Part shown: piece after piece, positions 47,107 through 56,860 of the stretch
Position numbering within the stretch: position 1 is the stretch's first letter
Layout of the letters: each line of letters begins with the position of its first letter
NCBI RefSeq assembly: GCF_000500065.1
Contig: NZ_AYOU01000164.1
Coordinates: 124,001-188,000 of the forward strand
DNA from: Borrelia hispanica CRI
GTDB taxonomy: Bacteria; Spirochaetota; Spirochaetia; Borreliales; Borreliaceae
Direction of reading: 5' to 3'
Length of the DNA stretch: 64,000 nt
Translations under genes and position numbers: made by a program
The notes under the pieces: generated by a model
What the model saw: the letters and a program-made list of their open reading frames with translations, nothing else
Databases searched by the model: none
Told to the model about the DNA's origin: nothing

Positions 47107-47952
47107 TTAATTGATTTTTTTATATGTTGCTGGCATTACATATTCTAAGTTTTTATTACCTCTAATTGTTTCTGAATGTCCAATTAATAAGTAAGAATCA
47201 TCTTTTAAGTATTTATTGAATTTGTCAGCAAGTTTGTTTCTTGTTTGCTCATCAAAATAAATCATTACGTTTCTACAAAAAATTAAATCGAATTTCTTAT
47301 TAAATGGAAAAACATCATTCATTAAATTTAATTTTTTAAATACAGTCATTTCTTTAAGTTCATCTTTAACTTCAAATTTGTCATTTTCAAGTTTATTTAA
47401 ATATTTAATTTTTAAATATTTTGGTAGAGTTTTTACTCGATCTTCTGGATAAATTCCTTCTTTAGCTTCTCTTAATACAGTAATTGAAATATCTGTTGCT
47501 AAAATTTTTGCTTTACATTGGATTTTATTGTTATTTATATATTCATTTAATATCATTGCTATTGTATATGCTTCTTCTCCACTTGAGCATCCAGCTGACC
47601 ATATTCTAATTTCTTTTTCTTGCGTTTGTGTTATTCTTTTGATCATTTTGGGTAGAAGATTATTTGCAAGAAATTCAAAGTGATTAGGTTCTCTAAAAAA
47701 ATAGGTGTGATTTGTTGATATTTTATCTACTAATTCTATTAGAGATATTTGATTTTTTTGATTTTCTAAGTAATTAATATATTCTGTAAAATTGGTTAAG
47801 TTTTTTGCTTTAATTGTTGATGATAAGCGACTCTCTATTAGTAATTTTTTTTTCTCGCTAAGATTAATACCAAAATTATTATAAATTATTTTGGAGAGTC
47901 TGTAAAATTCTTCTTGGTTTATTTTAATATTAAATTCATTATTTATGTTCAT
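47107..47952 (-). CDS. cheR: Chemotaxis protein methyltransferase CheR
   Basis: CheR methylates glutamates of chemoreceptors using S-adenosylmethionine. The 281-residue protein has the N-terminal all-alpha domain (SKIIYNNFGINLSEKKKLLIESRLSST), the SAM motif IRIWSAGCSSGEEAYTIAM, and FDLIFCRNVMIYFD. Borrelia chromosomes carry two cheR genes; this is one of them. It is convergent with phoU and stands alone. Confidence 0.95.
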   Translation of the reverse strand: MNINNEFNIKINQEEFYRLSKIIYNNFGINLSEKKKLLIESRLSSTIKAKNLTNFTEYINYLENQKNQISLIELVDKISTNHTYFFREPNHFEFLANNLLPKMIKRITQTQEKEIRIWSAGCSSGEEAYTIAMILNEYINNNKIQCKAKILATDISITVLREAKEGIYPEDRVKTLPKYLKIKYLNKLENDKFEVKDELKEMTVFKKLNLMNDVFPFNKKFDLIFCRNVMIYFDEQTRNKLADKFNKYLKDDSYLLIGHSETIRGNKNLEYVMPATYKKIN

Positions 47953-48088
47953 TATTATATGTCACATCCGTTATATTAATATTTCTTAATTTTTGCAAAT
48001 ATTAATTAAATATTAATTATAATGTCGAAATTTATGATATCAAATATTTTTTTAATATAAATGTTTGAATTGAAATAATGTGTGAATT

Positions 48089-48119
48089 ATGCTATTTTAA
48101 TATCTAAAATGCTATTTTA
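48089..48119 (+). repeat. Two 11-bp direct repeats upstream of the PpiD-like gene
   Basis: ATGCTATTTTA occurs at 48089-48099 and 48109-48119, exactly 20 bp apart, about two helical turns. They lie 23-53 nt before the start codon at 48142, a usual operator position. This is a pattern observation only. Confidence 0.5.
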
Positions 48120-48141
48120 TTTCAGTTGAAGGGTTTTTATT

Positions 48142-49653
48142 ATGCGTAAGAGAATAAGTCAAACAAAAAGTGTTACATCTGGTGGTGATTTAAATGATAA
48201 AAGAGTTGGGATGTGGGGCATTTTAGCACTTATATTAATTGTATTTGGGTTTATTATTGCACCTTTAATGCCAGGATTATTTGATACTACTGATTTGTCT
48301 AATTTAAAGTTTGGCTTTTATAAGGGACAGCCGATTTATTATGCAAAAGATAATAAATTTGCACAATATGTTAATTTTTATTCAAATTTTTATTCTAAAT
48401 TAAAAAGAGATAATAATTATGATATAGACTATTTTATTTGGCGTTTGGCTTTTATGAAGTATGTTGAAGATATTGCTTTTCTTGATTTGGCAAAAAGTAG
48501 TAACTTTTATATTTCAAAAAGTGTTTTGAGTCAAAATATAATGAACTCTCCTGTTTATTTAGATTCTAATGGTAATTTTAGTCCTAAAAGGTATAATAAA
48601 GTTTCTGATTATCAAAAGTTTAAAATTTATAGTGAAGCTGTGGAAAATTTGCTTTCTTCAAATATTCAGGTTTTTTTGAATAGTAGTTTTGTATTTTCAG
48701 ATTTTCTTTTAAGTTCTGTTAAGGAGATGAGTAAGATTAGAAAAAATATTGCTTATATTACACTCTCTTATGAAGATTTTCCAGAAGATAAAATAATATC
48801 TTATGCTGAAGATAATCAAAAGTTGTTTAGAAGTTTAGATCTTGTTTCTATTAGTTTTAAAAATTTAAGTGATGCTAATGATGCTTATGACAAATTATCT
48901 AAGAGTATGCCTTTTGAAGAAGTTGCTAAGTTTTATTCTGAAGACGTTGCTAATTTTAAAGGTATTGCTTCTTCTAAGCAATATTATTTTGATTTAGATC
49001 TTATGCTGAAGGAAAAAGAAGATCTAAATGCAATTTTTTCTTTGAAGATAAATGAATTTACTAATCCTATTAAATCTAAGAGTTCAGGGGAATATAAGAT
49101 ATATAAAGTGTTAAGTGATGTTTATAATTTTGATCAAAATTCAAGTCATGATATTAGTACTGTTAAAAATTATATAGAAACTTATGAGCCCAATGTTATT
49201 GAGACTTTTCTTGAAAATAAACTCAATGTTATTTTATCTGAAATTAATTCTGATGTTGGAGAGGAACGATCTTTGCAGAAGTATAATTTGAAAGTTAAAG
49301 AAGATGTGGTTAATCTTGCATATAATATGAACATCTATTCTAGTACTTTAAAAGAGCTTTCAATTTTTAGTAATAGTAAAGATTTTTATGACTTAATTTT
49401 TGATTTGAAGGAAGGTCAATGGTCTAAACCCTTTTTAGCAGATCATAAAGTTTATTCATTTGCTTTACGTTCGTCTTTTAATGATTCTTATGAGTCTGAT
49501 ACTTTAGTTCAAGAAGATCGTATTATTGATAATTTTTCTCAAGCAAATAGTAAGTTGCTATTAGATAATGTCTTAAATAAAAATAATTTTAAAGAAAATT
49601 TTAATGAGGCATTTTTTTCTTTAAAAGATTTTAGTTTAAATGCCGGTAATTAG
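48142..49653 (+). CDS. PpiD/SurA-like membrane-anchored foldase
   Basis: A 503-residue protein with a short cytoplasmic N-terminus, a single membrane segment (about residues 27-47, ILALILIVFGFIIAPLMP), and a large periplasmic part. The early periplasmic part is SurA-N-like. Residues ~230-330 look like a parvulin domain (LVSISFKNLSDANDAYDKLSKSMPFEEVAKFYSEDVANFKG ... FSLKINEFTNPIKSKSSGEYKIYKVL). PpiD and SurA assist folding of outer membrane proteins exiting Sec. Active-site residues of parvulin are not clearly conserved, so it may be a chaperone only. The 190-nt upstream region holds the 20-bp-spaced repeats. Confidence 0.75.
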   Translation: MRKRISQTKSVTSGGDLNDKRVGMWGILALILIVFGFIIAPLMPGLFDTTDLSNLKFGFYKGQPIYYAKDNKFAQYVNFYSNFYSKLKRDNNYDIDYFIWRLAFMKYVEDIAFLDLAKSSNFYISKSVLSQNIMNSPVYLDSNGNFSPKRYNKVSDYQKFKIYSEAVENLLSSNIQVFLNSSFVFSDFLLSSVKEMSKIRKNIAYITLSYEDFPEDKIISYAEDNQKLFRSLDLVSISFKNLSDANDAYDKLSKSMPFEEVAKFYSEDVANFKGIASSKQYYFDLDLMLKEKEDLNAIFSLKINEFTNPIKSKSSGEYKIYKVLSDVYNFDQNSSHDISTVKNYIETYEPNVIETFLENKLNVILSEINSDVGEERSLQKYNLKVKEDVVNLAYNMNIYSSTLKELSIFSNSKDFYDLIFDLKEGQWSKPFLADHKVYSFALRSSFNDSYESDTLVQEDRIIDNFSQANSKLLLDNVLNKNNFKENFNEAFFSLKDFSLNAGN

Positions 49654-49715
49654 AGTGTAGTTTAGGCTGTTATATTTTATTGAGTATAAGAGTAGATATG
49701 TAAAAATCATGTGAT

Positions 49716-51176
49716 ATGTTTTTTAAACAAAATTTTATATTTCTTTTTTTAGTTTTGTTTTCTTGTGTTAAAGGAAATAAGGATTTTATTATTTTTAATA
49801 AAGATTTTGATAAGAAGATGAGTATTAGCAAATTAAATTATTCTGATGAAAATGTGAGTGAAGATTCTGGAGAGAATGTGTTTGGCTCTTTAATTGATCT
49901 TAAGGGTTATAAAATTTTGTCAGTTCATCAGGAGAATTTAAATTTAGATGTCTATTTTGAGCAAGTGGTTTTGGCTCAAAATTTTGCAGATCTTAAGACG
50001 CATTTATTTATTATTGGTTTTGATCCTAAAAGTCATGAAGCAGTTGTTTTGTTTAAGACACAAATAAATATTGATTCCAAAAATTCTTATAATATGTATC
50101 TTGAAGATATTACTGGTGATTATGATTTTGATATAGTTGTTCAGGGTTTTTTAGATGAATATGCTGTTTTATATGTTTTTCAAAGGGCAGTTTCTAATGA
50201 TGTTTCGTCATATAGACCTATATTTTTTGATAAGGTTAATGGAAACATTATTATAAATAAGTATTCTAGATCTTCTGCTTATGATGATAAGAAATCAAGA
50301 GAAAGTTATTCAATTTCTTTAGAGAGATATGAAAAGCAGGGTGAGGATATGATAGTAAGTAAGATAGAAAAATATGTATATTCTCAAGTTCAAGGTAAAT
50401 ATTATCCTTTGTCTACTAGTGAAAAGGTTAGACGTGTAGATAATGATGTATATCAAACTTTAAAAAATTTGCCCAAAGATGAAGTTTATAAATTTTTATA
50501 TGGTGTTTGGTATGATAATGATTCTCATCAACGTTCAGAAAAGTTAGATTCTAAGAATATTTTGCTCTTATCATTTAATAGGCATTTTAATGAAATTAGC
50601 ATTTTTAAGAATAATTCTCAAGAAATCGCACATATTGAATATATTTCAAGACCTGCCTATAATATTCTTAATATCAGTACTAAATCTGTTTTTTCGGATT
50701 TAATAGTATATAATTTTTGGATTAAAATTGTTGATATTGATAATATTGAAATAAAAGTTGATACAGGAACAGATGCTTATGATAAGTATGGGTTCTCAGG
50801 TATTTTTAAACGGTTTAATAATTCTGTTTTAGGGAATGATGATCAAAATTTTTTGTTTATTCCAAATGGTAATTATGTTTATAAAGATGTTATTTATGAT
50901 TTTTCTTATCCTAGTCTTACTTATATTGTTAAAGATAATATTTATTATGGGATTTTTAATGTTTTTAATTTAAATGGTAATTTAGTTCTTGAATATGAAA
51001 TTAGCATGGATGAGAATAAGATAAGTGAGTCTTTTATTGTTGAGTATAGCGAGAGAATAGTTAATAATCAAAAATTTTCTACGATTGTTCTTCATCCTAT
51101 TAAAATTTTAAAAGATGAGGTAAGTTTGCTGAAAAGGCAAAAATTAAAACTTGAGAGAATAGAGAAATTAGGATAA
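49716..51176 (+). CDS. Putative lipoprotein, spirochaetal
   Basis: A 486-residue protein whose N-terminus [17 protein letters not shown] carries a lipobox LFSC with Cys17. The mature part is beta-rich and full of Tyr/Asp (for example [25 protein letters not shown]), resembling a beta-propeller or lipocalin-like outer-envelope protein. No metalloprotease HExxH motif is visible. There is no clear Shine-Dalgarno before ATG 49716. It lies 62 nt after the PpiD-like gene and 7 nt before plsC, so it may share their transcript. Confidence 0.68.
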   Translation: MFFKQNFIFLFLVLFSCVKGNKDFIIFNKDFDKKMSISKLNYSDENVSEDSGENVFGSLIDLKGYKILSVHQENLNLDVYFEQVVLAQNFADLKTHLFIIGFDPKSHEAVVLFKTQINIDSKNSYNMYLEDITGDYDFDIVVQGFLDEYAVLYVFQRAVSNDVSSYRPIFFDKVNGNIIINKYSRSSAYDDKKSRESYSISLERYEKQGEDMIVSKIEKYVYSQVQGKYYPLSTSEKVRRVDNDVYQTLKNLPKDEVYKFLYGVWYDNDSHQRSEKLDSKNILLLSFNRHFNEISIFKNNSQEIAHIEYISRPAYNILNISTKSVFSDLIVYNFWIKIVDIDNIEIKVDTGTDAYDKYGFSGIFKRFNNSVLGNDDQNFLFIPNGNYVYKDVIYDFSYPSLTYIVKDNIYYGIFNVFNLNGNLVLEYEISMDENKISESFIVEYSERIVNNQKFSTIVLHPIKILKDEVSLLKRQKLKLERIEKLG

Positions 51177-51183
51177 AAACTAT

Positions 51184-51936
51184 ATGAAAATATTAAGGAG
51201 TATTATTACTTATATTAGTTTTTTTTTCTTTGTATTATTTTTTACTGTTTTATTTTTGATATCTTTAATTTTTAAGATATTTGGCTTTGAAAATGCTTTT
51301 ATAAAGTTTATTTTTGTATTGATTAGATTTGCTATTAAGATTTGTTTATGCTTGTCTGGAATTAAGGTTGTTATTACAAAAGATGATGATTGTTGTTTGA
51401 ACAAAGGTGGTGGTGTGGTAATTATTGCAAATCATATTGCATCAATGGATCCTATTTTTTTAATTTATGTTTTTGTAAGGCCTTTTGTAATAGTTGCTAA
51501 GAGGTCACTTTTAAGTATTCCTTTAGTTAATTTTGTATTACTTTCTATGGGGGCTATTTTTGTCAATAGAAGCAGTATAAGATCTTCTGCTATTACTCAA
51601 CAAAAGGCGACTAAAATTATTAAAGAGGGTGGAGCTATTGGAATTTTTCCTGAAGGAACCAGAAATAGAGGTGGAAAAACAAAAGATTTTAAAAGAGGTT
51701 CTGTTAATTTGGCTTTAAGAACAAATTCTCCAATTGTTCCTGTTACTTTACTTAATACACATAAAGTTTTTATTAAGAATTTAATATTAAATTCGGGATT
51801 ATCAGTCTATGTGCATATCCATTCTTTAGTAGATGTTTCTAATTTGACAGATTATGAGAAGGAGCAGCTTCATGTTATTGTTAGAGATAAAATAGTTAAA
51901 AAATTAGAAAAAATGAAAATTCAATATAATTGTTGA
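51184..51936 (+). CDS. plsC: 1-acyl-sn-glycerol-3-phosphate acyltransferase
   Basis: PlsC makes phosphatidic acid from lysophosphatidic acid. The catalytic NHIASMD (HX4D: His84, Asp89) and the substrate motif FPEGTR (155-160) are present, after two N-terminal hydrophobic segments. Length is 250 residues. Borrelia takes fatty acids from the host, so acyl transfer is a needed step of its lipid synthesis. parE follows within 11 nt. Confidence 0.94.
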   Translation: MKILRSIITYISFFFFVLFFTVLFLISLIFKIFGFENAFIKFIFVLIRFAIKICLCLSGIKVVITKDDDCCLNKGGGVVIIANHIASMDPIFLIYVFVRPFVIVAKRSLLSIPLVNFVLLSMGAIFVNRSSIRSSAITQQKATKIIKEGGAIGIFPEGTRNRGGKTKDFKRGSVNLALRTNSPIVPVTLLNTHKVFIKNLILNSGLSVYVHIHSLVDVSNLTDYEKEQLHVIVRDKIVKKLEKMKIQYNC

Positions 51937-51947
51937 TAGGAATTTAA

Positions 51948-53744
51948 ATGAAAATAAATTGTTATGATGAGAGTAAAATTGTTACCTTATCTTCTCTTGA
52001 ACATATTAGATTACGATCTGGAATGTATATTGGAAGATTAGGAGATGGTTCTAATATTGATGATGGTATTTATATTTTAGTTAAAGAAATCGTTGATAAT
52101 TCAGTTGATGAATTTATTATGGGTTATGGCAAAGAAATTGTTATAAAAAAAGAGGATAATGTCATTACTGTAAGAGATTATGGCCGTGGAATTCCTCTTG
52201 GAAAGGTTGTTGAGAGTGTCTCTGTTATTAATACTGGTGCTAAGTATAATGATGATGTTTTTCAATTTTCTGTAGGGCTTAATGGAGTTGGAACTAAAGC
52301 TGTTAATGCTTTAAGCTCAAAATTTTTAATAAGGTCAATACGAGAAGGTAATTTCTTTGAAGCGGTGTTTTCAAAAGGAAATTTAATTAATACTACAGAA
52401 GGTAAATCCGATGAACAAAATGGTACTTATATTGAGTTTTTAGCCGATACAGAGATTTTCGGTAAATATAAATATAATGAGGATTTTTTACAAAGAAGAT
52501 TTTTTCATTATGCTTGTTTAAATAAAGGTTTAAAAATTAATTATAATGATCAAATTTTTCGGTCTGATAATGGACTTCTTGATTTTATAAGAGCCGAGAT
52601 TAAGTATGAGGATTTACTTTATGATTTTGTTTATTATTCTAGTAAAACTTTAGAGTTTGCATTTTCTCATACAAATAATTATGGTGAGACATATTTTTCA
52701 TTTGTAAATGGGCAGTATACTAGTGATGGAGGTACACATCAAACAGGTTTTAGAGAAGGTTTTGCAAGAGCCATTAATGATTTTTTAAAAAAAACATATT
52801 CATCTACTGATGTTAGAGAAGGACTTGTGGCAACTCTTTCAATTAAAATAAAGGATCCAATATTTGAAAGTCAGACTAAAAATAAGCTTGGTAATATTGA
52901 GACTAGAGGTAATATTGCTAAGGAAGTACAAAGGCTAATTTTAGAGATTTTATATAAAGATAAAACACTTGCAAAAACAATAGAGAGTAAAGTTATTGAT
53001 AATGAACGTCTTAGAAAGGAATTAAGCAGTGTACGTAAAGAGGCAAAAGAGAGAGCAAAAAAAATATCTTTTAAAATTCCTAAGCTTAAAGATTGTAAAT
53101 TTCATTTTAATGAAAAAAGTGTACATTCTGATTCAACCATGATTTTTTTAACAGAAGGAGATTCTGCAACAGGATCAATGGTGTCTTGTAGAGATGTATA
53201 TACACAAGCTATATTTTCTCTTCGTGGTAAACCCCAAAATATGTTTGAAAAAAATAGATCCGAAATTTATAAAAATGAAGAGCTTTATAATATGATGGTA
53301 GCCCTTGGTATTGAAGAATCAATTGAAAATTTAAGATATAATAAAATAGTAATTGCTACAGATGCAGATTTTGATGGATTTCATATTAGGAATTTGCTTT
53401 TAACATTTTTCTTGACTTATTTTGAAGATTTGGTTTTAAATGGGCATATGCATATTTTAGAGACACCACTTTTTAGAGTAAGAAATAAGAGCGCTACTAT
53501 TTATTGTTATTCTGAGGAAGATAAACAGAAAGCTCTTCTTAAACTTAAAAATCCTGAGGTTACAAGATTTAAAGGACTTGGGGAAATCTCACCAAATGAA
53601 TTTAAGGGGTTTATTGATGTTGCTAATATTAAACTTACAAAGGTAGATCTTGTCAATATTAAAGAAATAAAAGAGCAATTGGGATTTTATATGGGGCCAA
53701 ATACTCCTGAGAGACGAAACTTTATTATGGAGAATTTAATTTAA
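51948..53744 (+). CDS. parE: DNA topoisomerase IV subunit B
   Basis: ParE is the ATPase subunit of topoisomerase IV. The GHKL ATPase fold shows EIVDNSVDEF, VRDYGRGIP and GLNGVGTKAVNALS; the TOPRIM domain shows TEGDSATGSM and ATDADFDGFHIRNLL. At 598 residues it matches the short GyrB/ParE form. It shares one nt with parC. The pairing with parC, rather than gyrA at the origin, supports ParE over GyrB. Confidence 0.94.
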   Translation: MKINCYDESKIVTLSSLEHIRLRSGMYIGRLGDGSNIDDGIYILVKEIVDNSVDEFIMGYGKEIVIKKEDNVITVRDYGRGIPLGKVVESVSVINTGAKYNDDVFQFSVGLNGVGTKAVNALSSKFLIRSIREGNFFEAVFSKGNLINTTEGKSDEQNGTYIEFLADTEIFGKYKYNEDFLQRRFFHYACLNKGLKINYNDQIFRSDNGLLDFIRAEIKYEDLLYDFVYYSSKTLEFAFSHTNNYGETYFSFVNGQYTSDGGTHQTGFREGFARAINDFLKKTYSSTDVREGLVATLSIKIKDPIFESQTKNKLGNIETRGNIAKEVQRLILEILYKDKTLAKTIESKVIDNERLRKELSSVRKEAKERAKKISFKIPKLKDCKFHFNEKSVHSDSTMIFLTEGDSATGSMVSCRDVYTQAIFSLRGKPQNMFEKNRSEIYKNEELYNMMVALGIEESIENLRYNKIVIATDADFDGFHIRNLLLTFFLTYFEDLVLNGHMHILETPLFRVRNKSATIYCYSEEDKQKALLKLKNPEVTRFKGLGEISPNEFKGFIDVANIKLTKVDLVNIKEIKEQLGFYMGPNTPERRNFIMENLI

Positions 53745-55627
53745 TGAACATTAAAACATTACTTAGAGATAATTTTTTACAGTATTCATCTTATGTTATT
53801 AAAGATCGTGCAATTGCTAGTGTTATTGATGGATTTAAACCGGTACAAAGACGAATAATACATTCTCTTTTTGAAATGAATGATGGCAATTTTCATAAAG
53901 TTGCAAATGTTGTTGGAAATACAATGAAATATCATCCTCATGGAGATACTTCAATTTATGAAGCTCTTGTTAATATGGCAAATAAAGATTTATTTATTGA
54001 AAAACAAGGGAATTTTGGTAATCTTTTAACGGGTGACCCTGCTTCTGCATCTCGTTATATTGAATGTCGATTAACTCCTTTAGCGTTTGAAGTGCTCTAT
54101 AGTAAAGAAATAACAACTTATGAGCCTTCTTATGATGGTCGTAATGCTGAGCCTTTGATTTTTCCTGCTAAAATTCCTGTAATACTTATTCAGGGAAGTG
54201 AAGGAATTGCTGTTGGTATGGCTGCTAAAATTCTTCCTCATAACTTTAATGAAATTTTAAGAGCTGTTAAGAGTGAGTTACTTGGTGAAACTTATAAGCT
54301 TTATCCTGATTTCCCAACAGGTGGAATAGTTGATGTTAATGAGTATGCTGATGGCAATGGAAAGGTTTTGGTTCGTGCAAAAATTGAACCTACAGATGAT
54401 AATAAGGCTGTTTTGATAAAAGAATTACCTTTTGGAGAAACTACAGAAAGTTTAATAGCTTCAATTGAGAGGGCTATTCGTAAAAACTATATTAAAGTTT
54501 CGAGTATTAATGATTTTACTACAGAAAATGTAGAGATTGAATTGACCCTTCCAAGGGGGGTATATGCCAATGAAATTATTGAAAAACTGTATCATTATAC
54601 AAATTGCCAAGTTTCTATTTCTGTTAATTTGCTTTTACTGAGTGATAGATATCCTGTTATTTATACTGTTACAGATATTATCAAGTTTCATGCTGAACAT
54701 TTACAAAAAGTTTTAAAGATGGAGCTTGAACTTGAGAGAAGTAAGATACTTGAAAAAATATTTTCTAAAACCTTAGAGCAAATATTTATTGAACATAAAA
54801 TTTATAAAATTCTTGAAACTATTTCTAAAGAATCCGATGTTGTTGATATTGTAATGAGTGAAATTGTTAAGTATGGAGATAGGTTTTCTAGAAAAATTGT
54901 TTTAGATGATATTGAGAACTTGCTTAAAATTCCTATTAGGAAAATAAGTATGTTTGATATTGATAAGAATAATAAAGATATTCAAATTTTAAGTAAAGAA
55001 TTAAAAAGTGTTGAGGGTAATATTAAATCAATTAAAAATTATTCAATAAATTTTATTGATAAGCTTCTTTCTAAATATTCAAAAATGTATCATAGAAAGA
55101 CAGAGATATCTCTTATTGAATCCAAAAATGTTAGAGAAATTGCTACTAAGAATATGAAAATTTATGTAAATTTAAAAGCAGGGTTTGTTGGAAGCAGTCT
55201 TATTGATGGTGAATTTATTGGAAATGCTAGTTATTATGATAAGGTATTAATCTTTAAAAAGGATTCTTATATTTTAAAAAATATTGAAGATAAGACTTTT
55301 ATTGAAAAGAATAATGTTAGTGTTTTAGTTTATGATATAAATAATTCTAAGGAGCAGGTATTTTCTATAATTTATCTTAATAAAGCCGATAATTTTTATT
55401 ATGTTAAAAGATTTAGGATAGATAAGTTTTTAACTGATAAAGTCTATTATTTTTTAAATAAGGATGATGAATTTATAGATTTTACTTTTGATGCGCAATT
55501 TGTGGCGTTTTCTACTAGTAGAGATGTTGTTAAAATGATTGATATTAATAATTTTATGATTAAATCGCGAATTTCTATAGGTAAGAGAATTTCAAATAAT
55601 ATTATTAAAAAAGTTAAATTTAAATAA
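53744..55627 (+). CDS. parC: DNA topoisomerase IV subunit A
   Basis: ParC cuts and reseals DNA to separate daughter chromosomes. The catalytic Tyr is Y105 (with R104) in DPASASRYIECRLTPLA. The quinolone region reads YHPHGDTSIYEAL: Thr69 stands where E. coli ParC has Ser80, and Glu73 matches Glu84. The 627-residue length is short, with a reduced C-terminal beta-pinwheel region. The start overlaps the parE stop (TAATG). Confidence 0.94.
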   Translation: MNIKTLLRDNFLQYSSYVIKDRAIASVIDGFKPVQRRIIHSLFEMNDGNFHKVANVVGNTMKYHPHGDTSIYEALVNMANKDLFIEKQGNFGNLLTGDPASASRYIECRLTPLAFEVLYSKEITTYEPSYDGRNAEPLIFPAKIPVILIQGSEGIAVGMAAKILPHNFNEILRAVKSELLGETYKLYPDFPTGGIVDVNEYADGNGKVLVRAKIEPTDDNKAVLIKELPFGETTESLIASIERAIRKNYIKVSSINDFTTENVEIELTLPRGVYANEIIEKLYHYTNCQVSISVNLLLLSDRYPVIYTVTDIIKFHAEHLQKVLKMELELERSKILEKIFSKTLEQIFIEHKIYKILETISKESDVVDIVMSEIVKYGDRFSRKIVLDDIENLLKIPIRKISMFDIDKNNKDIQILSKELKSVEGNIKSIKNYSINFIDKLLSKYSKMYHRKTEISLIESKNVREIATKNMKIYVNLKAGFVGSSLIDGEFIGNASYYDKVLIFKKDSYILKNIEDKTFIEKNNVSVLVYDINNSKEQVFSIIYLNKADNFYYVKRFRIDKFLTDKVYYFLNKDDEFIDFTFDAQFVAFSTSRDVVKMIDINNFMIKSRISIGKRISNNIIKKVKFK

Positions 55628-55647
55628 ATTGAAGATGAAATAAATTA

Positions 55648-55676
55648 TTGAACAATTCCTTTAATATGTATATAAT
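55648..55676 (+). promoter_or_regulatory. Promoter of the P13-like gene
   Basis: TTGAAC (55648-55653), 17-nt spacer, TATAAT (55671-55676). It starts 21 nt after the parC stop and 35 nt before the start codon at 55711. The spacing is ideal. Confidence 0.8.
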
Positions 55677-55710
55677 GCAAACACTAGGCTGTTTATTTTG
55701 GGGGTGTTTT

Positions 55711-56250
55711 ATGAAGAGAGTATTAATTTTAGTTTTACTTTTATTTTGTATTTTTGGAAGTTTTGCTCAAAGTTATGATGAAATGAAGACGGATATTGGG
55801 AGTAACAGCATTAATGGGAGCGGTAATTTGGAGAAGTTATTACTTTATGAGAGTTATAAACAAAATGCTTTAATTCCTTTTTTATTGAATTTATTTGTAG
55901 GTTTTGGAATAGGTTCTTTAGTTCAAGGTGATATTACAGGAGGATTATTGATTTTAGGGTTTGATGCTTTAAGCTTGGGTTTGTTAGGTTATGGTGTATA
56001 TTCTACTTTGAATTCTAAGTCAGTTGAAGTCCCAGTAATTGGTTTATCTCTAATGACATTAGGAGGAATCACTATGTTTGTAACACGGATTGTTGAAGTT
56101 ATACTTCCCTTTACACATGCAGCTAGCTATAATAAAAAACTTAGACAAAATTTAGGCATTGCATTAGGAGGTTTTCATCCTGAAGTTGATTTAAGCTTTG
56201 ATGAAAATTCTAAAGTTATCTTTGAACTTTCTTTTACTAAGAAATATTAA
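55711..56250 (+). CDS. P13-family outer membrane protein
   Basis: A 179-residue membrane protein with a signal peptide (MKRVLILVLLLFCIFGSFAQS). The mature part has hydrophobic segments and Gly-rich turns (FLLNLFVGFGIGSLVQGDITGGLLILGFDALSLGLLGYGVYS), matching the Borrelia P13 paralogous family, whose founding member is a channel-forming surface protein. I chose ATG 55711, after GGGGG as Shine-Dalgarno, because an upstream TTG at 55648 in the same frame lies inside the promoter. It has its own promoter and is the last gene before the convergent smpB. Confidence 0.85.
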   Translation: MKRVLILVLLLFCIFGSFAQSYDEMKTDIGSNSINGSGNLEKLLLYESYKQNALIPFLLNLFVGFGIGSLVQGDITGGLLILGFDALSLGLLGYGVYSTLNSKSVEVPVIGLSLMTLGGITMFVTRIVEVILPFTHAASYNKKLRQNLGIALGGFHPEVDLSFDENSKVIFELSFTKKY

Positions 56251-56408
56251 TTGTAAAAATTGATATTAAAGTCATTGAGTAGTTGTAATAATGAGTAATT
56301 GTAACTACTCTTTGTTTATATTATGGGTATTGATTTAAGTTATCTTTTAAACTTATTTATGTTGTTGTGTTTTTAATATGACTATTGCGTTTATGATTTG
56401 TGTTTTCT

Positions 56409-56858
56409 TTACTTATACTGTTTGATTTCACGACTTAGATCTTTTTTTATACTTTTTTGTTTTAAAATTTCTCTTTTGTCAAATAGTTTTTTTCCTTTAC
56501 ATATTCCAAGTTCAACTTTTATTAACGAATTTTTAAGATATATCGATATAGGAACTAGTGTGTATCCTTCTTTTTCTTTGAATTTTTTTAATTTTTGTAT
56601 TTCTTTCTTTGTTATAAGTAATTTTCTACGTCTTGTTTCTTCGTGATTAAAGATATTACCTTCTTTATATTTTGCTACATGTAAATTTTCAAGCCATATT
56701 TCGTCTTTTTTTATATTGGCAAAGCTGTCATTGAATGTAAATTTTTTTAATTTAATAGATTTTACTTCAGTTCCTTTTAAAACAATACCACAACTTAGTC
56801 TGTCTTCAATAAAGTAATTAAATCTTGCTTTTTTATTGTCAAGCAGTATTGGACTCAT
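56409..56858 (-). CDS. smpB: SsrA-binding protein SmpB
   Basis: SmpB delivers tmRNA to stalled ribosomes. The 149-residue protein shows NKKARFNYFIEDRLSCGIVLKGTEVKSIK, then LHVAKYKEGN, HEETRRRKLL and VPISIYLKN, all typical. Shine-Dalgarno AAGGAA precedes the ATG. It is 2 nt after the stop of the PEGA/FGE-like gene on the minus strand. Its RNA partner lies 15 kb away in the same window. Confidence 0.97.
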   Translation of the reverse strand: MSPILLDNKKARFNYFIEDRLSCGIVLKGTEVKSIKLKKFTFNDSFANIKKDEIWLENLHVAKYKEGNIFNHEETRRRKLLITKKEIQKLKKFKEKEGYTLVPISIYLKNSLIKVELGICKGKKLFDKREILKQKSIKKDLSREIKQYK

Positions 56859-56860
56859 AT

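Noticed and set aside
49716..51176. Pallilysin-like metalloprotease/adhesin for the lipoprotein gene
   Set aside because: No HExxH motif is visible, so I left it as an unassigned lipoprotein.
55648..56250. P13-like gene starting at TTG 55648
   Set aside because: That TTG is part of the -35 box of a well-spaced promoter; ATG 55711 has a Shine-Dalgarno and gives a proper signal peptide.
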